From: Pseudomonas sp. Seg1 | GTDB taxonomy: Bacteria; Pseudomonadota; Gammaproteobacteria; Pseudomonadales; Pseudomonadaceae | Length of the DNA: 64,000 nt | Reading direction: 5' to 3' | NCBI RefSeq assembly: GCF_018326005.1 | Contig: NZ_AP021903.1 | Coordinates: 4,825,001-4,889,000, forward strand | Shown: positions 37,280-46,710 of the stretch, piece after piece | Layout: every line of letters starts with the position of its first letter | Numbering within the stretch: position 1 is the first letter of the stretch | Program-made: the position numbers and the translations under genes | Notes under the pieces: generated by a model | The model's input: the letters and a program-made list of their open reading frames with translations, nothing else | What the model was told of the DNA's origin: nothing | Databases searched by the model: none

Positions 37280-37714
37280 ATGGTCGAACACGATTTCCGC
37301 TACAACCTGATGAACCCGCAACACACCCTCACCGAATGCCGCGCCCTTGTACCGGGCCGCTATCAGGTCACCGGCAACGGTGGCTCGATCCGCATCGGTG
37401 ACGCCCTGTTGGTCACCCTCAAAGGCAGCAAGGACTTGTCCATGCGCCTGACCGTCGAAACCGTCCGCCACCTGATCAACCCGCCAGGCCAATGGACCGC
37501 GATGACCACGGGCCCGGTGTTCGGCGAACTGGCGATTCACACCTGGCAGGTCAACTGCGACAGCTGCGCCAAAGAGCTGAGCTTCGAGTTCGCAGTAGAC
37601 GCCAAGCTGGGCAAAGCCGCAGAAAAACCGGCCGCCACGGCGCGCATTGCCGAGTTGGGCTGGAAAGCCGTTGGCGAGAAACATCTGTGCCCGAAATGCC
37701 AGGAGCCTGCGTGA
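37280..37714 (+). CDS. conserved hypothetical protein with C-terminal CxxC pair
   Basis: Cytosolic protein of 144 residues, start fixed by GGAGGA seven bases before the ATG at 37280. The first 85 residues look like a small beta-barrel (PGRYQVTGNGGSIRIGDALLV), and two CxxC motifs (NCDSCAKEL near 97 and LCPKCQ near 139) probably bind one zinc ion. I know no described function. It overlaps the following lipoprotein gene by one base (TGATG) and is divergent from another zinc-ribbon gene. Confidence 0.8.
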   Translation: MVEHDFRYNLMNPQHTLTECRALVPGRYQVTGNGGSIRIGDALLVTLKGSKDLSMRLTVETVRHLINPPGQWTAMTTGPVFGELAIHTWQVNCDSCAKELSFEFAVDAKLGKAAEKPAATARIAELGWKAVGEKHLCPKCQEPA

Positions 37715-38118
37715 TGAAACGCCTTGCCCTGACCGCTCTGGTCGGTGTTGGCCTGGCGGGCTGCGCCGCGGAGCCTGTGCAACTGCAACAGAACCGCAGC
37801 TACATTCTGGAGTGGATCGGCGAACGGCCATTGATGGATTACAGCCATCTGACCGTGACCCTCGGCGATGATGGCCGCGCCTACGGCAACGGCGGCTGCA
37901 ACCATTGGTTCGCGCCGTACACCCTCGATGGTGACAAGCTGAGCTTCGGCAAGATCGGCAAGACCCGCAAGCTGTGCGCGCCAGCACTGATGGAGCAGGA
38001 ACAACGCTTCCTTCAGGCGCTGGAGCAGGTCGAGCGCTGGGATATTTCGCCGATCGAACAGATGCGCTTCTGGCCGGCGCAAGGCAAGCCGTTGCGCTGG
38101 TGGCTGGAAGAGGGTTGA
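37714..38118 (+). CDS. META-domain lipoprotein (HslJ-like)
   Basis: Predicted lipoprotein of 134 residues: the signal sequence ends in the lipobox LAGC (Cys17). The mature part is a META domain, seen in the GRAYGNGGCNHWFAPYTLDGDKLSFG stretch (about 50-78), as in heat-shock protein HslJ, which is linked to novobiocin tolerance in E. coli. It is coupled to the preceding hypothetical gene by a one-base overlap. After its stop lies a repeat element broken by an IS. Confidence 0.87.
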   Translation: MKRLALTALVGVGLAGCAAEPVQLQQNRSYILEWIGERPLMDYSHLTVTLGDDGRAYGNGGCNHWFAPYTLDGDKLSFGKIGKTRKLCAPALMEQEQRFLQALEQVERWDISPIEQMRFWPAQGKPLRWWLEEG

Positions 38119-38135
38119 CCCTCAGACAGCCAAAG

Positions 38136-38340
38136 CCCTCATCGGAACGCCGCCCGCCTAGCCCTCTCCCAGAGGGAGAGGGGACTGATTGGGGGATATT
38201 GGAGAGGTACGCCGACCTGATCCTGTGTCGGTGAATCCATAATCGACTTGATGCAGCCTCACCGATGACCTGATCGACTGGGTCTTTCAGGTCGATGTAG
38301 GTCGCAAGACACTGCGGTCGGCCCCCTCTCCCTCCGGGAG
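38136..38340. repeat. left part of an inverted repeat element split by the IS
   Basis: Begins with CCCTCATCGG and TAGCCCTCTCCC, contains the hairpin CCCTCTCCC-AGA-GGGAGAGGGG, and ends CCCTCTCCCTCCGGGAG at the IS boundary. It is homologous to the intact element at 49820-49970; the missing right end resumes at 39626-39648. Confidence 0.85.
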
Positions 38341-39625
38341 TGTATGTACCGGAGACATGGTGGACAGGTGTTCGGAGACATGGTGGACACTTTTTAATAG
38401 ACACATTGCTCATCACCAAGGAGATGACCTGTGTCCTGGGAAGAGGTGTCCACCGTGCAGCTTCGTTCAGAGTTTGTGCATTTGGCTCGGCAAGAAGGAG
38501 CCAATGTCCGGCAGCTTTGCCGCCGATTCAATATCAGCCCAAGCACTGCCTACAAATGGCTCAACAGGTTTGAAACTTCAGGTGCAGAGGGCTTGATCGA
38601 TCAGTCTCGACGACCGAAGACGTCACCCAAACGCTGCGCTGAAGAGGTTGAGCAGCAGATTCTGACCGTGAGTGAGGAATACGCGGCTTGGGGCGCTCGC
38701 AAGCTCAAACGTGTGCTGGAAGACAGCGGCGTAGTAATGCCTTCGGTCAGTACCGTGCATGCGGTTTTACAGCGTCATTCACGCGTTGATTCAAAGGCCG
38801 CTGAGATTAAACCGTTTATCCGCTTCGAGCATGAAGCGCCCAACGATCTTTGGCAGATGGACTTCAAGGGCCATATCAGCCTGGCTCAGGGACGTTGCCA
38901 TCCGTTGACGATACTGGACGATCATTCGCGGTTTTCGCTGTGTATCGCGGCCTGCCTCGATGAGCGACGTGAAACCGTTCAGGAGCATCTAATCCGGGTC
39001 TTTCGGCGTCATGGTCTGCCTTTGCGCATGACGATGGACAACGGTTCACCCTGGGGTGACCAGACTGGCGTTTATACCGCGCTGGAGGTCTGGCTGATGA
39101 GTCAGGGCATCAAGGTCGGGCACTCTCGACCTTATCATCCGCAAACCCAAGGAAAGCTGGAACGCTTCCACCGCAGCCTGAAAAATGAAGTCCTGCGAGA
39201 CCGACATTTTATTGATCTCAACGGTGCACAACGCGCGTTTGATATCTGGCGTGATATCTACAACCAGAAGCGTCCACATCAAGCGTTGGACATGCAGGTG
39301 CCTGCTACTCGCTACAGCAGCAGCCCACGGGAATATCAGGAGCAGCCCGCGGCGCCGGAGTACGACGATGGGGATGTGGTCAGGAAGGTTCAGGTGAAGG
39401 GCGAGATCTACTGGCGGAACCGTGAATACACAGTCGGAAAAGCTTTTTATGGGAGGTCAGTAGCTATCCGGGAAACGACGGAAGATGGCATCCACGATGT
39501 CTACTGGAGTAGACATCGTATTGCCCGAATCGACTTGAACTTGCAGATCGTTACGGCAGGTAAGAAGATCTAAAACCGTCCACCATGTCTCCGAACATGT
39601 GTCCACCATGTCTCCGGTACATACA
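38341..39625 (+). mobile_element. complete IS481-family insertion sequence, 1285 bp
   Basis: Terminal inverted repeats of 48 bp (38341-38388 and 39578-39625) start TGTATGTACCGGAGACATGG and differ at two positions; each contains the sub-repeat CGGAGACATGGTGGAC twice. A 5-bp direct repeat GGGAG stands on both sides (38336-38340 and 39626-39630), as expected of a target duplication. Removing the IS and one GGGAG restores an uninterrupted inverted repeat element. The single transposase gene is intact, so the copy may be active. Confidence 0.93.
38431..39573 (+). CDS. IS481-family transposase
   Basis: DDE transposase of 380 residues. An N-terminal helix-turn-helix (about 24-50, VRQLCRRFNISPSTAYKWL) binds the IS ends, and an RNase H-like core carries Asp144 (WQMDFKGH), Asp203 (TMDNGSPW) and Glu244 (QGKLERFH). 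The C-terminal region has the usual NQKRPHQALDMQVPATRY motif. The GTG start at 38431 lies seven bases after AAGGAG; no ATG suits the frame. The reading frame is complete, with no frameshift. Confidence 0.94.
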   Translation: MSWEEVSTVQLRSEFVHLARQEGANVRQLCRRFNISPSTAYKWLNRFETSGAEGLIDQSRRPKTSPKRCAEEVEQQILTVSEEYAAWGARKLKRVLEDSGVVMPSVSTVHAVLQRHSRVDSKAAEIKPFIRFEHEAPNDLWQMDFKGHISLAQGRCHPLTILDDHSRFSLCIAACLDERRETVQEHLIRVFRRHGLPLRMTMDNGSPWGDQTGVYTALEVWLMSQGIKVGHSRPYHPQTQGKLERFHRSLKNEVLRDRHFIDLNGAQRAFDIWRDIYNQKRPHQALDMQVPATRYSSSPREYQEQPAAPEYDDGDVVRKVQVKGEIYWRNREYTVGKAFYGRSVAIRETTEDGIHDVYWSRHRIARIDLNLQIVTAGKKI

Positions 39626-39648
39626 GGGAGAGGGCTGGGGTGAGGGGC
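39626..39648. repeat. right part of the IS-split inverted repeat element
   Basis: GGGAGAGGGCTGGGGTGAGG and following bases are the right-hand end of the element that begins at 38136. The first five bases are the IS target duplication. Confidence 0.85.
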
Positions 39649-39657
39649 TTTTGAAGG

Positions 39658-40125
39658 CTATTTGTTCGCCTGCAACGCCTCAAGCCTGGCCATCACCCCC
39701 GCCGCTGTCTGCTCCCCCAGCAACTGCTCCTGCACCTTGCCCTTGTTGTCGATGATGTACGTCACCGGCAAGGCCTCACTGCGCGGCAAGTCGAACAACT
39801 CCGCCGGATCCTGCGCCAGTACAGTGAACTTGATGCCGAGTTTTTCACTGGCGTCTTTCAGTTCTACACCCTGCACGTTGTCGAAGTTGACCCCGAATAC
39901 ACCGACATTCTTGCTCTTGAGTTCATCCGCCAAATGGTTGAGTTCAGGGATTTCCGTGCGGCACGGGCCACACCATTCAGCCCAGTAGTTGATCACCACC
40001 CATTGTTTGTCGAGGCGCTCGGACGCCACTTTCTGACCGTTCTGGTCGATACCATAGTCATTGCCGCAGCCCCCCAGCATCAACGCCCCGATTATCGTCA
40101 ATGCCGCTGCCAATCGCCGTGTCAT
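39658..40125 (-). CDS. TlpA-family thiol:disulfide oxidoreductase lipoprotein
   Basis: Thioredoxin-fold protein of 155 residues anchored by a lipobox (LGGC, Cys20). The active site is WAEWCGPC (about 48-55) with the cis-proline in ALPVTYIID near 121. TlpA/ResA proteins reduce disulfides in the periplasm, for example in cytochrome c or copper-centre assembly; the target here is not shown. The ATG at 40125 is clear. It is convergent with the IS and divergent from arsC. Confidence 0.93.
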   Translation of the reverse strand: MTRRLAAALTIIGALMLGGCGNDYGIDQNGQKVASERLDKQWVVINYWAEWCGPCRTEIPELNHLADELKSKNVGVFGVNFDNVQGVELKDASEKLGIKFTVLAQDPAELFDLPRSEALPVTYIIDNKGKVQEQLLGEQTAAGVMARLEALQANK

Positions 40126-40238
40126 GTCCTGTTCCTTGTGAAAATTTGAATACGCCTGCGACCCATCGCCTCCCGAGGTTCTGGATTGCGCGTTGCACAG
40201 TTAGAATAGCCGCCACTTTACGCCAGAAGCGACCCGCC

Positions 40239-41185
<947 letters not shown>

Positions 41186-41187
41186 CG

Positions 41188-41613
41188 GTGGCGAAGAAGC
41201 CGAAAATCCTGCCCTCCATCGAGTGGCTTGAGCCGCGAGTGAAGGCGATGCGGGTGATCAGCCTGCTGAGCTTCTTTGCTTTGGCCGGACTGCTCGCCGC
41301 CTACTATCTGGTATTCGCCGACCTGCATGGCGCCCGACCGTGGGTGATTCTGCTGGTCGAGCTGATCCCGTGGCTGGTCCTCGCCCCGGCGATGATCATG
41401 GGCAGCGCCCGTGGGCATTCGTGGATGTGTTTTGTGGTGAATCTGTATTTCATCAAAGGCGCACTGGCGGCGTATGACCCGAACCGGCAGATGTTTGGTG
41501 TGCTGGAGATGGTCGCGAGCCTGGCGGTGTTCTGCTCAGCGCTGCTGTATGTGCGGTGGCGGTATCAGTTGAATCGCAAACTGGCTGGCGAGGGCGAGAT
41601 CAGCGTCGCCTAA
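41188..41613 (+). CDS. DUF2069 membrane protein
   Basis: Inner-membrane protein of 141 residues with four hydrophobic helices (about 21-42, 50-70, 80-95 and 105-122). The pattern and the motif WLEPRVKAMRVISLLSFF fit DUF2069, of unknown function. The GTG start at 41188 lies seven bases after GGAGG in the wrbA 3' end. It is the last gene of the arsC-wrbA-DUF2069 operon. Confidence 0.88.
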   Translation: MAKKPKILPSIEWLEPRVKAMRVISLLSFFALAGLLAAYYLVFADLHGARPWVILLVELIPWLVLAPAMIMGSARGHSWMCFVVNLYFIKGALAAYDPNRQMFGVLEMVASLAVFCSALLYVRWRYQLNRKLAGEGEISVA

Positions 41614-41621
41614 GCCGACGC

Positions 41622-41727
41622 CATCGCTGGCAAGTCGAATCGTCGCACCGCAGCTCCCACAGGATCTGTGTTGAAACACAATAATGTGATCAATACAAAA
41701 ACTGTGGGAGCTGGCTTGCCAGCGATT
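41622..41727. repeat. REP doublet with a 16-nt insertion in the left copy
   Basis: Left copy CATCGCTGGCAAG (41622-41634) is separated from CAGCTCCCACAG (41651 on) by 16 extra bases; the right copy at 41703-41727 is intact. It lies in the convergent junction between the DUF2069 and glycosylase genes. Confidence 0.88.
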
Positions 41728-41741
41728 GGGGCGACGCGGTC

Positions 41742-42416
41742 TTAATGATTCACGGTGTACGCGAGCATCATCGAGATCTGGCTCATCGCCCGCCCGCCGC
41801 TCTGTTCATGCCACTGGTTGAATGCATCCTGCACAATCGTCAGATCGCGCAGACTGGTCGGCACCTTGTCGACGATATTCTGCGCATTCAGCGCCGCGAC
41901 CACGTCATAGCTCGGCACAAAGGTATCCTTGCCGACCATGCGCAAAAACCGTGGGGCCGATAGTCCGCCCAGTTGATGGCCGTGTTTTTTCAGGTAGGTC
42001 CACAGGCCGACAATGTCGGTCACCGGCCAGTCGGCGATCAGCGCGCCGAAACTGCCCTTGTCTTTCTCGACATCCAGAATGAACTGCGCATTGCGCGGCA
42101 CGCTCTTGAGCTTGCCCAGGTGACGGATGATCCGCGCATCCTGCATCAGCCGTTCAAGATGTTCGGCACTCATCAGCACGACTTTTTCCGGATCGAACTT
42201 GAAGAACACTTCTTCGAAGGCCGGCCACTTGGCATCCACCAGACTGTGCTTGAGCCCGGCACGAAACACGCGCAGGGCCATGGTCGAGAGGTAGCGATCG
42301 TCGCTGATTTTGCGCAATTGCGCCGGGGTCTTGGGAACGGGCAGATGGGCTTCCAGTTCAGCCGCCGAACCAAAGCGGTTCAGACAGTATTCGTGCAGCC
42401 ACTTGTAATCGCGCAT
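41742..42416 (-). CDS. DNA-3-methyladenine glycosylase I family protein
   Basis: Protein of 224 residues related to base-excision glycosylases of the Tag/HhH-GPD superfamily, which remove alkylated purines. It has FRAGLKHSLVDAKWPAFEEVF (about 48-68) in the position of Tag's base-binding region and an FDPEKV segment, but I do not see the four zinc ligands of E. coli Tag, so it is a divergent member. The ATG at 42416 follows AGGAGAGG. A REP-like inverted repeat separates it from ttcA upstream. Confidence 0.8.
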   Translation of the reverse strand: MRDYKWLHEYCLNRFGSAAELEAHLPVPKTPAQLRKISDDRYLSTMALRVFRAGLKHSLVDAKWPAFEEVFFKFDPEKVVLMSAEHLERLMQDARIIRHLGKLKSVPRNAQFILDVEKDKGSFGALIADWPVTDIVGLWTYLKKHGHQLGGLSAPRFLRMVGKDTFVPSYDVVAALNAQNIVDKVPTSLRDLTIVQDAFNQWHEQSGGRAMSQISMMLAYTVNH

Positions 42417-42448
42417 GCCCTCTCCTGGGAAATGAAACGAAAATCCAA

Positions 42449-42589
42449 TGTAGGAGTGAGCCCTGTGGTGAGGGGATTTATCCCCGATGGGGCGCGAAGC
42501 GCCCCGAGAAGAGCTTGGGTCTGCTGCGCAGTCCATCGGGGCGGTGCGACGTTTCGCTAAATCCCCTCACCACAGGGCTCACTCCTACA
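42449..42589. repeat. nested inverted repeat (TGTAGGAGTGAGCC outer arms)
   Basis: Outer arms TGTAGGAGTGAGCCCTGTGG and its complement flank a second pair, GTGAGGGGATTTA/TAAATCCCCTCAC, and the inner hairpin GGGGCGCGAAGCGCCCC. Related elements lie at 43531 and 46563. It separates ttcA from the glycosylase gene. Confidence 0.88.
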
Positions 42590-42597
42590 GTTTGTGT

Positions 42598-43422
42598 TTA
42601 AAGGTTTACGACATTGACGAAGCGCGAAGCCGCCGTCTCATCGATCTTCAGGCTGGTGAAGTCGAACAGGTTGCGGTCGGCCAGTTGGGACGGCACCACA
42701 TTCTGCAGACTGCGGAAGATGCTTTCAGTTCGCCCCGGGGTCTTGCGATCCCAGTCCTGAAGCATTTCCTTGACCACCTGACGCTGCAGGTTTTCCTGCG
42801 AACCGCAGAGGTTGCACGGGATGATCGGGAATTCCTTGAGGTCCGAGTAGGCCTGGATGTCCTTCTCGTTGCAGTACGCCAGCGGACGGATCACCACGTT
42901 GCGGCCGTCATCGGCGCGCAACTTCGGCGGCATCGCCTTGAGGGTGCCGTTGAAGAACATGTTGAGGAAGAACGTCTCGACGATGTCGTCGCGATGATGA
43001 CCGAGGGCCATTTTGGTCGCGCCGATTTCGTCGGCAAAGGTATACAGCGTGCCACGACGCAGGCGCGAGCACAGCGAGCAGGTGGTCTTGCCTTCCGGGA
43101 TCAGCTCTTTGACCACCGAGTAAGTGTCTTTCTCGACGATGTGGTACTCGATGCCCAGCTCTTTGAGGTAGGCCGGCAGCACGTGCTCGGGGAAGCCCGG
43201 CTGCTTCTGGTCCATGTTCACCGCGACGATCTCGAACTTGATCGGTGCAACCTTCTGCAGGTGCATCAGCACGTCGAGCATGGTGTAGCTGTCCTTGCCT
43301 CCGGACAGGCAGACCATGACCTTGTCGCCGTCTTCAATCATGTTGAAGTCGGCGACCGCTTCCCCGGCCAGGCGGCGCAGGCGCTTTTGCAGTTTGTTCT
43401 GGTTGACCGTAAGAGTGCCCAT
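42598..43422 (-). CDS. ttcA: tRNA 2-thiocytidine(32) synthetase TtcA
   Basis: ATP-dependent iron-sulphur enzyme that thiolates cytidine 32 of certain tRNAs. The 274 residues hold the PP-loop SGGKDS (about 40-45) and two CxxC motifs (CSLC near 115 and CNLC near 203) that bind the cluster. The ATG at 43422 ([15 protein letters not shown]) fits the family; the 42 upstream codons of open frame do not. It is divergent from the Yip1 gene across 465 bp that contain a REP-like element. Confidence 0.95.
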   Translation of the reverse strand: MGTLTVNQNKLQKRLRRLAGEAVADFNMIEDGDKVMVCLSGGKDSYTMLDVLMHLQKVAPIKFEIVAVNMDQKQPGFPEHVLPAYLKELGIEYHIVEKDTYSVVKELIPEGKTTCSLCSRLRRGTLYTFADEIGATKMALGHHRDDIVETFFLNMFFNGTLKAMPPKLRADDGRNVVIRPLAYCNEKDIQAYSDLKEFPIIPCNLCGSQENLQRQVVKEMLQDWDRKTPGRTESIFRSLQNVVPSQLADRNLFDFTSLKIDETAASRFVNVVNL

Positions 43423-43530
43423 GACGCGAAATCCGTGAGGTGTGACGAAGGGCCGGCATTTTACGCAAAAACGTCGTGGGGGCGAAGGGCCGTGGGTCTG
43501 TCCCATTCTTCCGAGGTCTGCATTGCCCTC

Positions 43531-43663
43531 TGTGGCGAGGGGATTCATCCCCGATCGGCTGCGCAGCAGTCGTCAAGCCATCCACCGCGAAGTATCGGGA
43601 AAATAGAGTTCTGAGGTTTTGGGGCTGCTTCGCACCCCATCGGGGATGAATCCCCTCACCACA
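43531..43663. repeat. inverted repeat element with CCCCGATC/GGGGAT arms
   Basis: Arms TGTGGCGAGGGGATTCATCC (43531) and its near complement ending ACCACA at 43663, around a less ordered middle. It belongs to the same family as 42449 and 46563. The rest of the ttcA-Yip1 intergenic region (43664-43886) shows no gene; it should hold the Yip1 promoter. Confidence 0.85.
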
Positions 43664-43886
43664 AATGTATTTCCAGGATAACCAAGAGTTGATACCAAGA
43701 GCCTGCGGCGATTAAGCCCCCTGTTTACAGCGCGATTTGCTCTAAGCCCCTAGTCCCTGTGCGGTTAAGTCCTTTCTATACTGCGACATAAGGTCGCACA
43801 CATCTGAAGACCTGAATTTGCTCGGCCTCATTGGCCCGTAGGCGCTCCGTTGGGGGGCGATGGCAATAACAAGAGGAGTGACTGGC

Positions 43887-44489
43887 ATGATCCATCACGT
43901 AGTGGGACTTTTTACCCACCCCGATCAGGAATGGAAGGAAATCCGTGGCGACCAAGAGGAAAGCATCAGCCATATGTACCTGACACACACGCTGATTCTG
44001 GCGGCGATCCCCGCTGTCTCGGCGTTCATCGGCACCACGCAGGTCGGTTGGGTGATCGGCAATCGCGCGCCGGTCATGCTCACGGTCGAAAGCGCCATCT
44101 GGATGACGGTCATGTCGTATCTGGCGATGCTCGGCGGGGTCGCGGTGATGGGCGCGTTTGTGCACTGGATGGCCCGCACCTACGACGCCAACCCGAGTCT
44201 GGCCCGTTGCGTGGCGTTTGCCACCTACACCGCGACACCGTTGTTTGTCGGCGGGCTGGCGGCGCTGTATCCGCATATGTGGCTGGGGATGATCGTCGGC
44301 ACGGCGGCCATCTGCTACACGGTGTATCTGTTGTATGTGGGGCTGCCGACCTTCATGAATATTCCGTCGGACGAAGGTTTTCTGTTTTCCAGCTCGGTGC
44401 TGGCGGTGGGTCTGGTGGTGCTGGTGGCCATCATGGCGTTCACCGTGATCGTCTGGGGCCTGGGCGTGGGGCCCGTGTACACCAACTGA
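43887..44489 (+). CDS. Yip1-family membrane protein
   Basis: Inner-membrane protein of 200 residues with five predicted helices and the N-terminal Yip1 signature (GLFTHPDQEWKEIR), as in YIP1 domain proteins of gamma-proteobacteria; function unknown. GAGGAG nine bases upstream supports the ATG at 43887 rather than the earlier ATG at 43860. It is followed by a stem-loop at 44528 and then by sprT. Confidence 0.87.
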   Translation: MIHHVVGLFTHPDQEWKEIRGDQEESISHMYLTHTLILAAIPAVSAFIGTTQVGWVIGNRAPVMLTVESAIWMTVMSYLAMLGGVAVMGAFVHWMARTYDANPSLARCVAFATYTATPLFVGGLAALYPHMWLGMIVGTAAICYTVYLLYVGLPTFMNIPSDEGFLFSSSVLAVGLVVLVAIMAFTVIVWGLGVGPVYTN

Positions 44490-44527
44490 CGCAATGACTC
44501 TCCGAGAAAAACAAGATCTGCCAATAC

Positions 44528-44550
44528 AGGCCGCCGCAAGGCGGCCTTCT
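44528..44550 (+). terminator. probable terminator hairpin after the Yip1 gene
   Basis: Perfect stem AGGCCGCC/GGCGGCCT with a GCAA loop, followed by TCTCGTAT. The T-run is weak, so efficiency is doubtful. Confidence 0.55.
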
Positions 44551-44637
44551 CGTATCGCTGATGACCATTCGGCAGTTCGGCGATTCGCAAGTCCACAGGG
44601 TTGCGGCATACTCGACGCCTCTGGAGATCCATCAAGC

Positions 44638-45132
44638 ATGCCCGAGCAACTCAATACCCGCGTCGAAGACTGTTACCAACTCGCTGAATCCTTTTTCAAA
44701 CGTCATTTCCAACGCCCCGTGGTGAGCCTCAAGCTGCGCGGGCAAAAAGCCGGGGTCGCGCATCTGCACGAGAACCTGCTGCGCTTCAACCCGCAGTTGT
44801 ACCGGGAAAACACCGAACACTTCCTCAAACAGACCGTGGCCCACGAAGTCGCGCACCTGATCGCCCATCAACTGTTCGGCGACCGCATCCAGCCCCATGG
44901 CGAGGAGTGGCAACTGATCATGCGTGGCGTCTACGAACTGCCGCCGGATCGCTGCCACACGTATGCAATCAAACGCCGCAGCGTGACCCGCTATATCTAT
45001 AAGTGCCCGTGTGCCGACAGTGATTTTCCGTTTTCGGCGCAGCGCCATAGCCTGGTGCGGCAGGGGCGGCGGTATTTGTGCCGGCGGTGTCGGAGCACTT
45101 TGGTGTTCAGTGGTGAGATGCGCGTGGAATAG
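44638..45132 (+). CDS. sprT: SprT-family zinc metalloprotein
   Basis: Protein of 164 residues of the SprT/Spartan-like family, with the zinc-metallopeptidase motif HEVAHLIAH (about 70-78) and a C-terminal zinc ribbon (KCPC near 122, LCRRC near 149). Eukaryotic Spartan cuts DNA-protein crosslinks; the bacterial role is not established. The ATG at 44638 gives family length; open frame upstream is non-coding. It is convergent with the CoA-transferase gene. Confidence 0.92.
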   Translation: MPEQLNTRVEDCYQLAESFFKRHFQRPVVSLKLRGQKAGVAHLHENLLRFNPQLYRENTEHFLKQTVAHEVAHLIAHQLFGDRIQPHGEEWQLIMRGVYELPPDRCHTYAIKRRSVTRYIYKCPCADSDFPFSAQRHSLVRQGRRYLCRRCRSTLVFSGEMRVE

Positions 45133-45160
45133 TCAGTTTTGCAGTGACCTGACTGGCCCC

Positions 45161-45249
45161 ATCGCTGGCAAGCCAGCTCCCACAGTGTCCGAGGTGGCCA
45201 CATAAACCATGTCCGACACAAAACCTGTGGGAGCTGGCTTGCCAGCGAT
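45161..45249. repeat. REP doublet
   Basis: Inverted REP pair (ATCGCTGGCAAGCCAGCTCC and its complement) about 40 bp apart, in the convergent junction between sprT and the CoA-transferase gene. Confidence 0.92.
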
Positions 45250-45265
45250 AGGGCCAACACAGACG

Positions 45266-46447
45266 CTAAAGAATCACCTTGGATGCACGCAACTCGACAA
45301 TCCGCTCAGCACTGAACCCCAACTCCCCCAACACTTGATCCGTATGCTGCCCCACCCCCGCGCCAACATGCCGTGGCGCCGGCAACGCCTCGGAAAATTT
45401 CAACGGACACGCCATTTGCGCCTGGGTCGTGCCATCCCCGCGCGGCACCTGGGTCACCAGTTCCCGAGCCTGTAACTGTGGATGGCGCACCGCCTCCCCC
45501 AGATTCAATACTGGCTCGACACACGCATCGATCCCGGCAAACATCTCGCACAGTTCGGCAAAGTCATGTTTTTCGAATTCGACCGTCAGCGCGTATTTCA
45601 ACGCCCGCTGCTGCTCAGGCTTGGGCGACAAGCCTTGCGCCGCCAACTCCGGGCGACCCAGCGCCGTGCACAATTGATGCATGAACCCAGGCTCGAGACT
45701 GCCTACCGACATCCAGCGCCCGTCGCGAGAGCGGTAGTAGTCGTAAAAGCTGCCCCCGTTGAGCATCTGATCTTCCCGACCCGGCGACTCGCCGCAAGCC
45801 AGATACCCGGCACCGGCCATGGCGTTCAGGCTGAACGCGCAGTCGGTCATGCTCACGTCCAGATGCGTGCCCTGCCCGGTGTGCTGGCGGGCAATCACCG
45901 CCGCCAGCAGCCCGATCACCCCGTGCAGCGAACCACCGGCAACATCCGCCACCTGCATGCCCAGCGGCAACGGCCCGCTGTCGGCGCGGCCGGTGTAACT
46001 CGATAACCCCGCCAGCGCCAGATAATTGATGTCGTGCCCGGCGCGATCCTTGTACGGCCCGGTCTGGCCGTAACCGGTGATCGACACGTAGATCAGCTTC
46101 GGGTTGATCGCCTTCAGCGCCTCATAACCCAGGCCCAGACGCTCCATCACGCCGGGGCGAAACTGCTCGAGGACGATGTCGTAGTCGGCCAGCAGTTGCT
46201 TGACCACCTCCAGTGCCTCGGGCTGTTTCAGGTCGAGTGCGAGGCTGCGCTTGTTGCGATTGAGATAGGCATGACTGGCCGACATGCCCTGATCGTGAGG
46301 CGGCAACACCCGCAGCAGATCCAGACGGGTCGGCGACTCGATCCGCAACACTTCGGCGCCCATGTCGGCCAGCAACAGCGAGGCGAACGGCCCCGGCAGC
46401 AGCGTCGAGAAGTCGAGGATTTTCAGTGAGGCCAGCGGTGCAGACAT
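45266..46447 (-). CDS. CaiB/BaiF-family CoA-transferase (racemase-like)
   Basis: Class III CoA-transferase of 393 residues. It has the family start LKILDFSTLLPGPFASLLLADMGAEV, NRNKRSLALDLK near 64, and GHDINYLALAG near 135, whose His-Asp pair is typical of alpha-methylacyl-CoA racemases, so racemase activity on a branched acyl-CoA is more likely than CoA transfer. The start at 46447 is eight bases after AAGGAG. It is upstream of the sprT convergence and downstream of dctA. Confidence 0.88.
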   Translation of the reverse strand: MSAPLASLKILDFSTLLPGPFASLLLADMGAEVLRIESPTRLDLLRVLPPHDQGMSASHAYLNRNKRSLALDLKQPEALEVVKQLLADYDIVLEQFRPGVMERLGLGYEALKAINPKLIYVSITGYGQTGPYKDRAGHDINYLALAGLSSYTGRADSGPLPLGMQVADVAGGSLHGVIGLLAAVIARQHTGQGTHLDVSMTDCAFSLNAMAGAGYLACGESPGREDQMLNGGSFYDYYRSRDGRWMSVGSLEPGFMHQLCTALGRPELAAQGLSPKPEQQRALKYALTVEFEKHDFAELCEMFAGIDACVEPVLNLGEAVRHPQLQARELVTQVPRGDGTTQAQMACPLKFSEALPAPRHVGAGVGQHTDQVLGELGFSAERIVELRASKVIL

Positions 46448-46562
46448 GGGCGAACTCCTTGGGCGATGCACTCAGCCTAGGCAGCGATACCGCGTACGGC
46501 AATCACCGGAAATGTCAGCGAGTGTGACCGTTACGCTCAAATCGCAGGCAAGAAAAAACCCC

Positions 46563-46666
46563 TGTGGCGAGGGGATTCATCCCCGATGGACTGCGCAGTA
46601 TTCCCTTCTTTTCAGTCAAAGAAGGGGCCGCTGCGCAATTCATCGGGGATAAATCCCCTCACCACA
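46563..46666. repeat. inverted repeat element (GTGAGGGGATT family)
   Basis: Outer arms TGTGGCGAGGGGATTCATCC and GGGGATAAATCCCCTCACCA face each other across an internal hairpin CCCTTCTTTTCAGTCAAAGAAGGGG. It fills the gap between dctA and the CoA-transferase gene, which are co-directional. Confidence 0.88.
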
Positions 46667-46710
46667 AGGGCTCTTCACAATCCGGCATCGCAGTGATGCC
46701 GGTTTTTTAC

